This document shows positions 26,344 through 35,513 of a stretch of 64,000 nt of DNA, in pieces (positions within the stretch are counted from its first letter, which is position 1; every line of letters starts with the position of its first letter). The position numbers were made by a program, and so were the translations under genes. Below the pieces are notes generated by a model. That model did not search any database and had not been told where the DNA came from. It saw nothing but the letters and a program-made list of their open reading frames with translations. The DNA comes from JBBBNV01 sp037137075. GTDB lineage: Bacteria > Bacillota > Bacilli > Paenibacillales > NBRC-103111. The DNA lies in contig NZ_JBBBNV010000010.1 in NCBI RefSeq assembly GCF_037137075.1, positions 62,001 to 126,000 on the forward strand, read 5' to 3'.

Positions 26344-27466
26344 CGAACGGGACAATGTAAGGAAGATTACGGAGCTGATCCGGTCATCGTTAAGGGGACA
26401 GCCGTACCGGTATGAAATTTTGTTTATGGACGACAGCCGGGACGATACGCCTTTTCAGCTGCAGCAGCTGGCTGAGCAGTATACGGAGGTTGGTTATGTT
26501 CACCGCGAGAATGGGCGGGGGCTGGCTACTGCGGTGACGGAGGGCTTTCGCCGGGCGCAGGGCACTTATATTATCGTCATGGATGCGGATCTGCAGCATC
26601 CGCCTGAGCTGCTGCCCCTCATTTATCGCCGATTGACAGAAGGAACTGATCTTGTCATTCCAAGCCGGTTCGTGGAAGGCGGATCGGACGGGGGACTAAA
26701 CCCGTTTCGCAAGCTGGTGTCCTGGACAGCCCGGATGGTCGGCCAATTCTCGATGAAGCGGCTGCGCCATATTTCCGACTGCACCGGAGGCTACTTCGGC
26801 CTGCACCGTCAGGTTGTGGACGGAGCGGAGCTCAGTCCCATCGGCTGGAAAATTTTGATGGAGGTTCTCGTCAAAGGCCAGTATGAGTCCGTCCATGAAA
26901 TTCCGTATTCGTTCGTAGCCCGCAATAGCGGGGAATCCAAAATGAGCATGAAGGAGCAGTGGAACTATTTACGGCATATTGGCCGCCTCGTCTGGAGCAG
27001 CGCGGAGGACCGGCGCTTTTATTTATTTTGCTTTGTCGGACTGCTGGGCGTTGCTGTAAACCTAATCTCGCTGGCCCTGCTGGTCGGACTGCTCCAAATC
27101 GGGGAGCTGACGGCCTCGGTGATGGCCTCGTTCATCGCGATGCTGCATAACTTTGTCTGGAACGACCGGGTGACCTGGAAAGGGCATAAGCATCCGATTA
27201 TTTGGCGGCGCGTGCTGCAGCTGCCGCAGTTTATGGCTGTCAGTGCCATCGGTATTGCGATTACAGCCTTTTTTGCACAAAGCGCCCTCTGGCTGAGCCT
27301 GAATGTGTTTGCCGGTCAGTTCATCGGGATTTTAATCGCGGTAGCGTGGAATTTCACCGCCAACAGCCGCTGGACGTGGTCCAAAGCGCCGGCGAAGGGC
27401 GTGAAGCCTCGTGCTGTCATTAAGGTGAGCAGGGAGCATTATCCGTCTACGTCACAGACGATTTAA
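26270..27466 (+). CDS. GT2 polyprenyl-phosphate sugar transferase fused to a GtrA domain
   Basis: A 398-residue protein. Residues about 20-240 form a GT-A domain (LSIVIPTFNERDNV, MDADLQHPPELLP, D-x-D metal site) of the dolichyl/undecaprenyl-phosphate mannose or glucose synthase type. Residues about 260-380 hold four TM helices of the GtrA/DPMS type (RFYLFCFVGLLGVAVN). It would load a single sugar onto undecaprenyl phosphate and flip it, feeding a membrane GT-C enzyme, which is the next gene. SD AAGGGAGGG before ATG 26270. Confidence 0.87.
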   Translation: MALAWGHEAGSREAVQLSIVIPTFNERDNVRKITELIRSSLRGQPYRYEILFMDDSRDDTPFQLQQLAEQYTEVGYVHRENGRGLATAVTEGFRRAQGTYIIVMDADLQHPPELLPLIYRRLTEGTDLVIPSRFVEGGSDGGLNPFRKLVSWTARMVGQFSMKRLRHISDCTGGYFGLHRQVVDGAELSPIGWKILMEVLVKGQYESVHEIPYSFVARNSGESKMSMKEQWNYLRHIGRLVWSSAEDRRFYLFCFVGLLGVAVNLISLALLVGLLQIGELTASVMASFIAMLHNFVWNDRVTWKGHKHPIIWRRVLQLPQFMAVSAIGIAITAFFAQSALWLSLNVFAGQFIGILIAVAWNFTANSRWTWSKAPAKGVKPRAVIKVSREHYPSTSQTI

Positions 27467-27535
27467 GTGAACCCGGGAGTCGGGGGTTAAACATTACGAA
27501 TCGGTTCACCTTATAAAAAAGAAGGAGTTTATGTT

Positions 27536-29011
27536 ATGAAAACGAAGGCTTCACTGCCGCTCATCCCGATCGGCATACTTTGCTGCGCCCTGGTGATGAC
27601 GGCCGGGGCGATCGGCGTATACTGGTCGCCCGATGAAGGCTGGAATTTATTGATGGCGGAGCATTATGCCGCGACCGGGGAATTTATCAACATCGTTTAC
27701 GATGCCCCGCTTGATTTCGGAAGGTTCTGGTTTTACCTCCTCAGTCAATTGACCCTGATCGCCCCTTATGAGCAATATTTTGTATACCGGCTGCCCAGCC
27801 TGCTGCTCAGCATCTGCTCCCTTGTTGTGCTGGCCCGGATGATGAGCGTTCTGCGATTTAAGCCGGTTTCTGCGGTTTGCGGTCTGGCGCTGTTCTCCTT
27901 TTGGACGGTTTACGGGGCAACCGGAATTTCCCTGCGCCCGGAATCCATTTATATTTTTTCAACGCTGCTTTCTTTATACGCCGGTATGACGCTTGGAGAA
28001 CGGGGAATTGGCCCGCGGTTCGTTTTGGTGCTGCTCTTTAATTTTATCGCCTTTGCGATGCATCCGAACGGCATTTTTGGCTTTGCGGTGCTCGGTCTGG
28101 CTCTGCTGTACTTCCGCAAGCGGCTCAGCTTAAAGCCGGTGCTGCTGCTTGTTCCGGTTAGCGCCGCCGGCCTGGCCCTGCTCTATGCGCTTCTTACCTG
28201 GGACAGCACCTGGGCGGCTTTTATGGAAGGCTATTTATACAACGCCGGTACGGATTACCATCAGGTCCCCTTTTATAAAGAATATCAGCGCTACATCGGC
28301 CTTGCTTCCAATTATTTGCTCATCCTCCCGTTTTTCCTGATCGCCTTCGTGGCGCTGCTGCTCAAAACGGAAGCCACCTCCATGAGATTCGTCAAGCTGA
28401 CGTTCTGGCTCAGCATCGCGTATCTGTTTTTTCTTCCCGTCAAATGGCATTATTATTTCTCCGTCGCTGTGCCTCCGGTTTGTATCCTGTTCGCGTATTT
28501 TCACGAGCACTCTCCCGTGATTACGATTCGTTCCCGACGAATTTCCTTTATCAGCATTATCCTGGCGTTCCTGGTATCGAGCGTTGCCGTTTATGAATAC
28601 GATCAAGCCAAGGAAAATGCCATGCTGCGGGCGATGCTCGGGCGTAATGTGTTTTGGATGGATGCGATGAACCAGCAGGCCCAGCAAGTCGTAGCAGGGA
28701 AAAAAATCGCCGCCCCGACGGTATTTTTCCCGTATTTGACCAGCGGCACCTTCGTGCCGTACAACGAGTTCGGCGAAGTGAAATTCACGTACCGCTCGCA
28801 GCCGGTGCAGCCGGATTACTTAATTACGACCCTGCGGGAAAACCGCGGCCAGCTGATGGACAAATGGGGAATGACGCTCGAATACGAGCAGTCCCTCTTG
28901 TTTCAAGGAGTGCCTTACACCCTGTATTCGGTGAAGCAGACCGGTCAGCAAACGGCGATGGGAAGAGGGAACGAGACCAAGCAGCCGAATGAAGCCCGGA
29001 AAGTCCGGTGA
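27536..29011 (+). CDS. GT39/ArnT-like membrane glycosyltransferase (GT-C)
   Basis: A 491-residue polytopic protein. The first extracytoplasmic loop has the acidic GT-C motif YWSPDEGWNLL (about 30-40), and some ten TM segments follow, with a soluble tail. PMT/ArnT-type enzymes use polyprenyl-phosphate sugars on the outer face, matching the GT2-GtrA product of the preceding gene. It would add a side sugar to the EPS or a wall polymer outside the cell. AAGGAG precedes ATG 27536. A 159-bp gap follows. Confidence 0.82.
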   Translation: MKTKASLPLIPIGILCCALVMTAGAIGVYWSPDEGWNLLMAEHYAATGEFINIVYDAPLDFGRFWFYLLSQLTLIAPYEQYFVYRLPSLLLSICSLVVLARMMSVLRFKPVSAVCGLALFSFWTVYGATGISLRPESIYIFSTLLSLYAGMTLGERGIGPRFVLVLLFNFIAFAMHPNGIFGFAVLGLALLYFRKRLSLKPVLLLVPVSAAGLALLYALLTWDSTWAAFMEGYLYNAGTDYHQVPFYKEYQRYIGLASNYLLILPFFLIAFVALLLKTEATSMRFVKLTFWLSIAYLFFLPVKWHYYFSVAVPPVCILFAYFHEHSPVITIRSRRISFISIILAFLVSSVAVYEYDQAKENAMLRAMLGRNVFWMDAMNQQAQQVVAGKKIAAPTVFFPYLTSGTFVPYNEFGEVKFTYRSQPVQPDYLITTLRENRGQLMDKWGMTLEYEQSLLFQGVPYTLYSVKQTGQQTAMGRGNETKQPNEARKVR

Positions 29012-29170
29012 AACATATAGCCGGAGAGCGGGGTGAGGTGCAGCGCTGACGGTTGTCTTTTCAGCCGGATTTTGATGATGAAGACGAGGCTTCATATGGA
29101 AAAATAGATGTAAGTTGTAGAACGGTGACGGAACAAAGAATAATTCATATGCAAAGCGATGGAGGCAGGT

Positions 29171-30376
29171 ATGAACATATTGGCGGCAGGAATGGAATGG
29201 GTTGATCAGACGCCGGGCGGGCTGAACCGTTATTTTGCGGATTATTTGGCGGCGATGACGGCGCTCGGCCACTCGGTGCGGGGGTTAATCGCTGCCGGAC
29301 AGCCGACATCCGCTCCGGCGTATATGCAGGATGTTGCAGAAGCGGGACCGGCTCCGGGCACGTGGTCCCGGACCAGAGCGTTTCGCAGCGCCATCCATGC
29401 GGCCATGCGCCCGCTGCCGGGCGGCGCATTCCCGGTGCCGGATGTGTATAACCCTCATTTTGCGTTGTACAGCTCGCTGGTCACCCGGAATATGCTGCCG
29501 CAGTCGGTGCCGATTGTTACGCATTTCCACGGGCCATGGGCGGAGGAAGCGCGGGTGGAAGAACTGAAGGAACGGGCGGCAATGGGAAAACAGGTCCGCT
29601 ATTGGGTCAAAAAGCAGGTCGAACGTATGACCTACCGGCGCTCGGACCATTTTATTGTGCTCAGCCGTTATTTCGAGCAGCTTCTATCGGAGGGCTACGG
29701 GATTTCCAAACACAATATTCATATTGTTCCGGGCGGGGTGGATACGAATCGATTTGTTCCTTCCCCCTGGCGCAACCGCCTTCGAGAGACGCTCGGGATA
29801 CAGGAGGGACAGCAGATGCTGTTCTGCGCCCGCCGGCTCGTGCAGCGGATGGGCCTTGACCGGCTTGTCCAGGCCATGGCGGACGTTACGCGGCGGCACC
29901 CGGAAGCAGTGCTGTATATCGCCGGCACCGGCCCGCAGCAGCACCGCCTGCAGCAAATGATAACCGATCTGTGCCTGCAAGGGACGGTTCATTTATTGGG
30001 CCAGGTGTCTAATGAAGAGCTGGTGCAGTGGTATCAGGCTGCGGATCTCAGTATTGTGCCTACAGTTACTCTGGAGGGCTTCGGCCTCGTCACGGTAGAG
30101 TCGTTAGCCTGCGGTACGCCTGTTCTGGGGACCCCTTACGGCGGAACGAAGGAAATATTGGAGCAGGTAAGTGGCGGTCTATTGTTCGCGGACGGAACCT
30201 CCCAGGCTATGGCAGGCAAGCTGTGCGCCGTACTGAGCGGACAACAGCCTGTGCCTTCCCGTGAGGCCTGCCGGGAGCATGCTCTGCGCCACTACACATG
30301 GGAACGCACGGCGCGTTCGGTAACCGGTGTGTTTGAGCTGGCCTGCGCGGAGCGGGAAAGGAGAATACCGGGATGA
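29171..30376 (+). CDS. GT4-family glycosyltransferase
   Basis: A 401-residue GT-B enzyme: TPGGLNRYFADYLAAM acceptor-side loop, VPGGVDTNRF linker, CARRLVQRMGLDRLVQAM, and LEGFGLVTVESLACGTPVLGT with E-x7-E. ATG 29171 was chosen since GGAGG lies 5 nt upstream, so ATG 29159 would overlap it. Coupled to the next gene by a 4-bp overlap. Confidence 0.87.
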   Translation: MNILAAGMEWVDQTPGGLNRYFADYLAAMTALGHSVRGLIAAGQPTSAPAYMQDVAEAGPAPGTWSRTRAFRSAIHAAMRPLPGGAFPVPDVYNPHFALYSSLVTRNMLPQSVPIVTHFHGPWAEEARVEELKERAAMGKQVRYWVKKQVERMTYRRSDHFIVLSRYFEQLLSEGYGISKHNIHIVPGGVDTNRFVPSPWRNRLRETLGIQEGQQMLFCARRLVQRMGLDRLVQAMADVTRRHPEAVLYIAGTGPQQHRLQQMITDLCLQGTVHLLGQVSNEELVQWYQAADLSIVPTVTLEGFGLVTVESLACGTPVLGTPYGGTKEILEQVSGGLLFADGTSQAMAGKLCAVLSGQQPVPSREACREHALRHYTWERTARSVTGVFELACAERERRIPG

Positions 30377-31617
30377 TGAAGGTGGCCTTGTACAATCATA
30401 CCAGCGTGGTCAGCGGAGCGGAAATGAATTTGCTGCTGCTGTGCAAGTATGCGGCAGAGATTAGGCCGATCGTGTTCGCCCCGGATGGAGACCTGCTGGG
30501 CCGGGCGCGGGCAGCGGGGGTGGACGTGCAGCCGATCCCGGACTGCAAGGCCAGGCTGACGGGCAACCCGCTGCATCTGCTGGCAGGCATGCTGCGAATG
30601 CTGCGTTCCGGCTGGAGCTTCGCCCGGCTGGTGCGGCAAACCGACGTGGAGCTGATTCACGCCAATTCATTGCGCGCCGGCATGATGGCCTCCTTGTTTC
30701 AGTGGCTGCACCGGCGCCCGGTGGTGTGGCATGTGCAGGACAATCCGCCCCGGGGCTGGATCGGTGCAGGCATCGCCTTGCTGGCCAGGGCAGCCGCCAA
30801 AGCGCTGATCGTCATCTCCGAAGCCGTAGCGGGCGGATTTGAGGGGCAGGGGCTGGCAAGCAAGCTGCATCTTGTTCATAACGGAGTTGAAGTGAACGAG
30901 GTCCCCTCCGCCGAGCGTCTGCGGTTTCGTGAAACGGTCCGCAGCGGCTTGCAGACGCCGGCAAGCAGTCCGGTTCTGCTCATGATGGGGCAAATCGCTC
31001 CCTGGAAGCGGCAGGAGGATGCGGTCCGCGTGACGGCCAGACTTGCGGATCAAGGCCATGATGTCTACTTGTGGATTGTCGGTGAACCGAAGTTTCGTGA
31101 AGAAAATCACCGTTACTCGGACTATCTGCATCAGCTGGTCAAGGAGCTCAAGCTGGAGGACCGTGTCCGGTTCACCGGGTTTCGTGAGGATGTACAGGAG
31201 ATTTGCGCGAGCGCAGATCTTCTTTTTTTATGCTCGGACAAAGAACCGTTCGGCCGTGTAGTTATCGAAGCGATGGCACAGGCGATTCCCGTGGTAGCGA
31301 CACGGGATGGCGGCGTGCCGGAAATTATTGAGCACGGGGTAAGCGGGCTGCTGTACGATACGGCGGATTTGGACGGCTTGTACAGTGCGGCCTCCAGCCT
31401 GCTGCAGTACCCGTCCTTGCGGGAGAGCATGGGGAAAATGGGGCAGCTGCGGGTGGAGGAGCGCTTTACCATTCATACGATGGCCAGCCAAATCGAGGCG
31501 GTTTACAAGCGTGTGCTGGCGGCAGAGGACACGGGAACGAAAAGGCAGCCGGATCACGCGGCATACCGCTCTGACAGCCGGCTGCCGGGCCTGGAGAAGA
31601 AGCGGGCCGAATTGTAG
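30373..31617 (+). CDS. GT4-family glycosyltransferase
   Basis: A 414-residue GT-B enzyme with SGAEMNLLLLCKYA (acceptor loop), VHNGVEVNE linker, MMGQIAPWKRQEDAV and the E-x7-E motif in KEPFGRVVIEAMAQAIPVV. AGGAG precedes ATG 30373 by 9 nt; the adjacent second ATG is possible. The long intergenic gap 31618-31999 follows. Confidence 0.87.
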   Translation: MMKVALYNHTSVVSGAEMNLLLLCKYAAEIRPIVFAPDGDLLGRARAAGVDVQPIPDCKARLTGNPLHLLAGMLRMLRSGWSFARLVRQTDVELIHANSLRAGMMASLFQWLHRRPVVWHVQDNPPRGWIGAGIALLARAAAKALIVISEAVAGGFEGQGLASKLHLVHNGVEVNEVPSAERLRFRETVRSGLQTPASSPVLLMMGQIAPWKRQEDAVRVTARLADQGHDVYLWIVGEPKFREENHRYSDYLHQLVKELKLEDRVRFTGFREDVQEICASADLLFLCSDKEPFGRVVIEAMAQAIPVVATRDGGVPEIIEHGVSGLLYDTADLDGLYSAASSLLQYPSLRESMGKMGQLRVEERFTIHTMASQIEAVYKRVLAAEDTGTKRQPDHAAYRSDSRLPGLEKKRAEL

Positions 31618-31999
31618 CCGGAAACAAGTAAGCCGTAGGCAGGGATAGCGTGGATTCGCGCAAGCGTTCGCCTTTGCGGCCGGATTTTTACGATAAATCA
31701 GGCTTCCATGGCTTCCCAGTGGGAAAAAAGCGGCGGGAGCAGCGAGCGGAGCCTCGGCCCTGCGGAAGGCCGCTTGTTGTCACCGGGCTTCCAAAAAGCC
31801 AGTGAACAACGATCATAACCTGGGGGACACCGCTGCGTACCGCGCACAGCTCCCGGCGCGCAGTGTTTCGCTGCATGACGGCGGTCGGTCGACCGCGAAT
31901 GAATGTGGTGACTTCTGCTTTCGTGAAGAAGCAGGCCGCAGGCATCATGTTCGCCGGATCGTTAGAACCTGCACTTGACCAAGGAGAGGAGCTATACCT
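31618..31999 (+). other. 382-bp structured intergenic region within the EPS operon
   Basis: No ORF with a credible start or SD. It contains a strong hairpin near 31786-31820 (GTTGTCAC ... GGCTT/AAGCC ... GTGAACAAC), a Gly/Ser-poor GC-rich stretch, repeat copy R2 (31846-31896), and at 31676-31712 a segment resembling 29063-29100 (CCGGATTTT, GGCTTC, ATGG). No T-tract follows the hairpin, so it is not an obvious terminator. It may be an RNA element or a mobile-repeat insertion. Confidence 0.5.
31846..31896 (+). repeat. Interspersed repeat copy R2
   Basis: Closest relative of R1 (3381-3437), same strand: CAGCTCCCGGCGCG, TGTTTCGCTGCATGACGG, GGTCGGTCGACC. The two copies lie 28 kb apart, both in non-coding DNA. 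Confidence 0.5.
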
Positions 32000-33154
32000 T
32001 TGAAGCAAGCGCGTGTAGCTATTGTACACGATTACCTGAATCAAATGGGCGGGGCCGAGCGAGTCGTGGCGGTCATGCACGGCATGTTTGCCGCAGCCCC
32101 TATTTTTACCACCATCGCGGATCGGGGCAAGCTGCTGCCGGAAATGCAGCGTGCGGATATCCGGACCACATGGATGCAGCGCATTCCGGGCATTTTGCGC
32201 CGGTTTAAATTTTATTTTTGGCTGTATCCGCTGGCGGTCCGCTCTCTGCCGCTTCAGGATTACGATATCATTCTCAGCTCCAGCAGCGCTTACGCCAAAG
32301 CGGCTGCAGGCCAGCGGGCGGTTCATGTCTGCTATTGCCATACGCCAATGCGATTTGCCTGGGAATTCGAAAGCTATATGGAAGGGATGGGGGTGCATCC
32401 GATGCTGAAGCGTCTAGCCTCCTGGATGATGTCTCCGCTGCGTAGGTGGGATGTGGCTACGAGCCGGCGGGTGGATTATTTTATTGCTAACTCTACGGCG
32501 GTGCGGGAGCGCATCCGGCGCTGCTATGGCCGCGATGCGGCGGTCATTTACCCGCCTGTGGCCACGTCGCGCTTCTCCGTCAGTCCTGAACCGCCCGGCG
32601 GTTATTATTTAATCGTCTCCCGGCTCGTATCCTACAAGAGACTTGATCTGGCCGTGCAGGCTTGCACCCGGCTAGGACGTAGGCTGGTGGTGATTGGCGA
32701 CGGGCCGGATCGGCAGCGGCTGGAGTCTCTTGCCGGACCGGAGGTACAGTTTCTCGGTCGGCTTCCTGACGATCAGGTGGTCGGCTACATGCAGCGCTGC
32801 CGGGCCCTGCTGTTTCCGGGACTGGAGGACTTCGGCATAACCCCGCTGGAGGTGAACGCCTGCGGCCGTCCGGTTATTGCCTTTCGCGGCGGCGGGGCGC
32901 TGGATACGATTCAGCCGGGGGTCAACGGCTTGTTCTTTGATGAGCCTTCCGCCGACTCGGTTGCGGCGGCTATCGAACGGTGTGAGCAGTCGGAATGGGA
33001 CCCCGGGGTCATCCGCGCGCATGCGTGCCGATTTGATCAAGAGCGGTTCACAGCGCAGCTGCGCTGTTTTATAGAAGAAGCGGTAGAGAAGACCGCCGGG
33101 CATCCGGCGGCTTCGGCAGCAGCCCCGGAGAACGGGTCGGCTGCGCTCTTATAA
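32000..33154 (+). CDS. GT4-family glycosyltransferase (mannosyltransferase-like)
   Basis: A 384-residue GT-B enzyme beginning VAIVHDYLNQMGGAERV, typical of a GT4 branch often associated with mannosyl transfer, with VSRLVSYKRLDLAV and E-x7-E in LEDFGITPLEVNACGRPV. It lies 30 bp upstream of manC, which would supply GDP-mannose, so mannose is a reasonable but unproven donor sugar. Confidence 0.86.
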   Translation: MKQARVAIVHDYLNQMGGAERVVAVMHGMFAAAPIFTTIADRGKLLPEMQRADIRTTWMQRIPGILRRFKFYFWLYPLAVRSLPLQDYDIILSSSSAYAKAAAGQRAVHVCYCHTPMRFAWEFESYMEGMGVHPMLKRLASWMMSPLRRWDVATSRRVDYFIANSTAVRERIRRCYGRDAAVIYPPVATSRFSVSPEPPGGYYLIVSRLVSYKRLDLAVQACTRLGRRLVVIGDGPDRQRLESLAGPEVQFLGRLPDDQVVGYMQRCRALLFPGLEDFGITPLEVNACGRPVIAFRGGGALDTIQPGVNGLFFDEPSADSVAAAIERCEQSEWDPGVIRAHACRFDQERFTAQLRCFIEEAVEKTAGHPAASAAAPENGSAALL

Positions 33155-33184
33155 AATAAAATTTCATGTCAGGAGTGGACGACA

Positions 33185-34630
33185 ATGAAGCTGATTTTGC
33201 TGTCCGGCGGGTCGGGGAAACGGCTGTGGCCGCTGTCGAATGATTTTCGTTCCAAGCAGTTTGTGAAGGTACTGCGAAATGAGGCGGGCGAGCACGAATC
33301 CATGGTACAGCGGGTATGGCGGCAGCTGGGCCGGGTGGGGCTAGCGGAGCATGCGTATATTGCCACCGGCCGGGCGCAGGCGGACGTGCTGCAAAGCCAA
33401 ATCGGCATCGATACGCCGATCATTATCGAGCCGGAGCGGCGGGATACGTTCCCGGCCATCGCCCTGGCTGCGACCTACCTGTATTCCCAGGAGGGTATCA
33501 GCATCGGGGAGACCGTTGCAGTGCTGCCTGTTGACCCTTATGTGGATGACGCCTTTTTCAGCAAAATCAAAACGCTGGAAGCGGTACTGGCTTCTTCAAA
33601 AGCGGATTTGGCCTTAATGGGCGTCCGTCCGGACGGCCCGTCGGAGAAATACGGCTATATTGTGCCCGAAGAGTCTTCTACCCCCTTCGGTCATCGTTGC
33701 GATCCGCTGCCGTATGAGTCTCTGAATCAAGAGATGGCCCCAGAGGAACAGAACGATTTTTTCACAGTCGGCCATTTTATAGAAAAGCCGGATGAGCAGC
33801 GGGCGGCGGCCTTAATCGGGCAGCAGGCGCTGTGGAACTGCGGCGTGTTTGCTTTTAAGCTGGATTATTTGATCAACCTGCTGGCCCGGAAGGGGCTGCC
33901 CATTCAGTATGAGGCGATGCTGAGCCAGTATCACCGGCTGCCGTCCATTAGCTTCGACTATGAGGTGGTTGAAAAAGCGGGCCGAATTGTGGCGGCTTCT
34001 TACGAAGGAAGCTGGAAGGACCTGGGCACCTGGAATACGCTGACCGAGGAAGTGGAAGCCAGCGTTACCGGCCATGGCACCGTCAGTGCCGATTCGCATA
34101 ACACCCATATTATTAATGAGCTGGATATTCCGGTTGCTGTGCTTGGCTTGTCCAATGTTATTGTTTCCAGCAGCCCGGACGGGATACTGGTTGCCGATAA
34201 GAGCGCCAGCCCCCGGCTCAAGGAATTCATTAAGCCGTTTGAGCAGCGTCCTATGTATGAGGAGCGCCGCTGGGGCTCCTATCGGGTGCTCGATTATAAG
34301 AAATTCCCGGATGGCCATGAGGTACTGACGAAGCGCATCTGTGTGGCGGCCGGCAAAAACCTAAGCTACCAGCTGCATTTTAAGCGGAGTGAAGTGTGGA
34401 CCATTATTGCAGGCGAAGGCGAATTTGTATTAAACGATCAGCTGTTCTCCGTCAAAGCCGGGGATACGGTCAAAATTCCGGCCGGCGCAAGGCATAGCAT
34501 CCGGGCTTCCATTGACCTGGAAATCATTGAGGTACAGTCCGGCACCGAGCTGGTCGAGGAGGACATTATCCGGCTGTGTCTGGCTTGGGATGAAATTGTA
34601 AAATTATGCGGCGTGGCCCGGCGAGGGTAA
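33185..34630 (+). CDS. manC: Mannose-1-phosphate guanylyltransferase / mannose-6-phosphate isomerase-like fusion
   Basis: A 481-residue protein. The N-terminal nucleotidyltransferase domain has LSGGSGKRLWPLSN and SKQF, then EKYGYIVP, FIEKPD and WNCGVFAF; the C-terminal cupin (about 365-470) has EVWTIIAGEGEF and VKIPAGARHSI. It produces GDP-mannose from mannose-1-phosphate and GTP. Length fits type II enzymes (about 470). The signature has Lys where Gram-negative AlgA has Thr. The cupin keeps its glycine-rich loops; whether isomerase activity remains is unknown. Confidence 0.88.
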   Translation: MKLILLSGGSGKRLWPLSNDFRSKQFVKVLRNEAGEHESMVQRVWRQLGRVGLAEHAYIATGRAQADVLQSQIGIDTPIIIEPERRDTFPAIALAATYLYSQEGISIGETVAVLPVDPYVDDAFFSKIKTLEAVLASSKADLALMGVRPDGPSEKYGYIVPEESSTPFGHRCDPLPYESLNQEMAPEEQNDFFTVGHFIEKPDEQRAAALIGQQALWNCGVFAFKLDYLINLLARKGLPIQYEAMLSQYHRLPSISFDYEVVEKAGRIVAASYEGSWKDLGTWNTLTEEVEASVTGHGTVSADSHNTHIINELDIPVAVLGLSNVIVSSSPDGILVADKSASPRLKEFIKPFEQRPMYEERRWGSYRVLDYKKFPDGHEVLTKRICVAAGKNLSYQLHFKRSEVWTIIAGEGEFVLNDQLFSVKAGDTVKIPAGARHSIRASIDLEIIEVQSGTELVEEDIIRLCLAWDEIVKLCGVARRG

Positions 34631-34761
34631 GCGGCGCTGCGAACGAAGGAATTGCCGGCTTGCCGGCTTTACTTGTACAGCGTCCCAGCAGCGCATCAGG
34701 AACAACGAAAATAAGGTCCGGACGGAGATGAAATAAAGGATGAAATAAAGGAGGAAACGCG

Positions 34762-35490
34762 ATGCAAGAGATGGATCGGGTCTTGGCCGGACATAGGGCT
34801 TCGGCAGAATCAATGCAGCAAGGGAAACAGTTTGCGCATATTCGTGATCACCATATGACCTCACACGTCCAGGTAGCCGCCGGGAAAAAATATTTGATCG
34901 CCAAGCGGCTGCTGGACATCGTTGGAGCGGGAATCGGGCTGGTCATCGCGTTTCCTGTCATTGCGGCGCTGGCGGTCATTATAAAAATCGAGGACCCGCG
35001 CAGCTCTGTCTTTTTCAAGCAGGTTCGTGTCGGCCGGAACGGGCAAACCTTCCATATGTACAAGTTTCGTTCCATGATCTCCGGCGCAGAGGATATGCTC
35101 AAGCACCTGTTGGTTGAGAATGAGGCCAGCGGCCCCTTATTCAAAATGAAGCGCGATCCCCGGGTGACCCGTGTCGGCCGAATCATCCGCAAAACAAGCC
35201 TGGATGAGCTTCCCCAGCTGTGGAACGTGATACGCGGGGACATGTCGCTGGTCGGGCCCAGACCCGCGCTCCCTCGGGAGGTTGCGGAATACAGCTTGTA
35301 TCATAAGCAGCGCCTGCTCGTCATTCCGGGGCTTACCGGGCTGTGGCAGGTGAGCGGGCGCAGCTCTCTGGGCTTTCAGGAGATGGTGGAGCTGGATTTG
35401 CTGTATATTCAGAACCGGTCGATCTGGTTTGATTTGCATATTATTCTCAAAACGTTCGGCGCGCTGAGCGGCTCAAAGGACGCTTATTAA
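34762..35490 (+). CDS. Polyprenyl-phosphate hexose-1-phosphate transferase (initiating sugar transferase)
   Basis: A 242-residue protein of the bacterial sugar transferase family (WbaP/CpsE C-terminal type). One membrane segment (KRLLDIVGAGIGLVIAFPVIAA) precedes the catalytic domain with KFRSM, DELPQLWNVIRGDMSLVGPRP and LTGLWQVSGR. It starts the repeat unit by moving hexose-1-P to undecaprenyl phosphate at the inner membrane face. Shorter than WbaP, lacking the four N-terminal TMs. GGAGG precedes ATG 34762. A 13-bp near-tandem (GATGAAATAAAGG twice) sits just upstream. Confidence 0.9.
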   Translation: MQEMDRVLAGHRASAESMQQGKQFAHIRDHHMTSHVQVAAGKKYLIAKRLLDIVGAGIGLVIAFPVIAALAVIIKIEDPRSSVFFKQVRVGRNGQTFHMYKFRSMISGAEDMLKHLLVENEASGPLFKMKRDPRVTRVGRIIRKTSLDELPQLWNVIRGDMSLVGPRPALPREVAEYSLYHKQRLLVIPGLTGLWQVSGRSSLGFQEMVELDLLYIQNRSIWFDLHIILKTFGALSGSKDAY

Positions 35491-35513
35491 TCAATCAACG
35501 GAGTGTGGTACGC

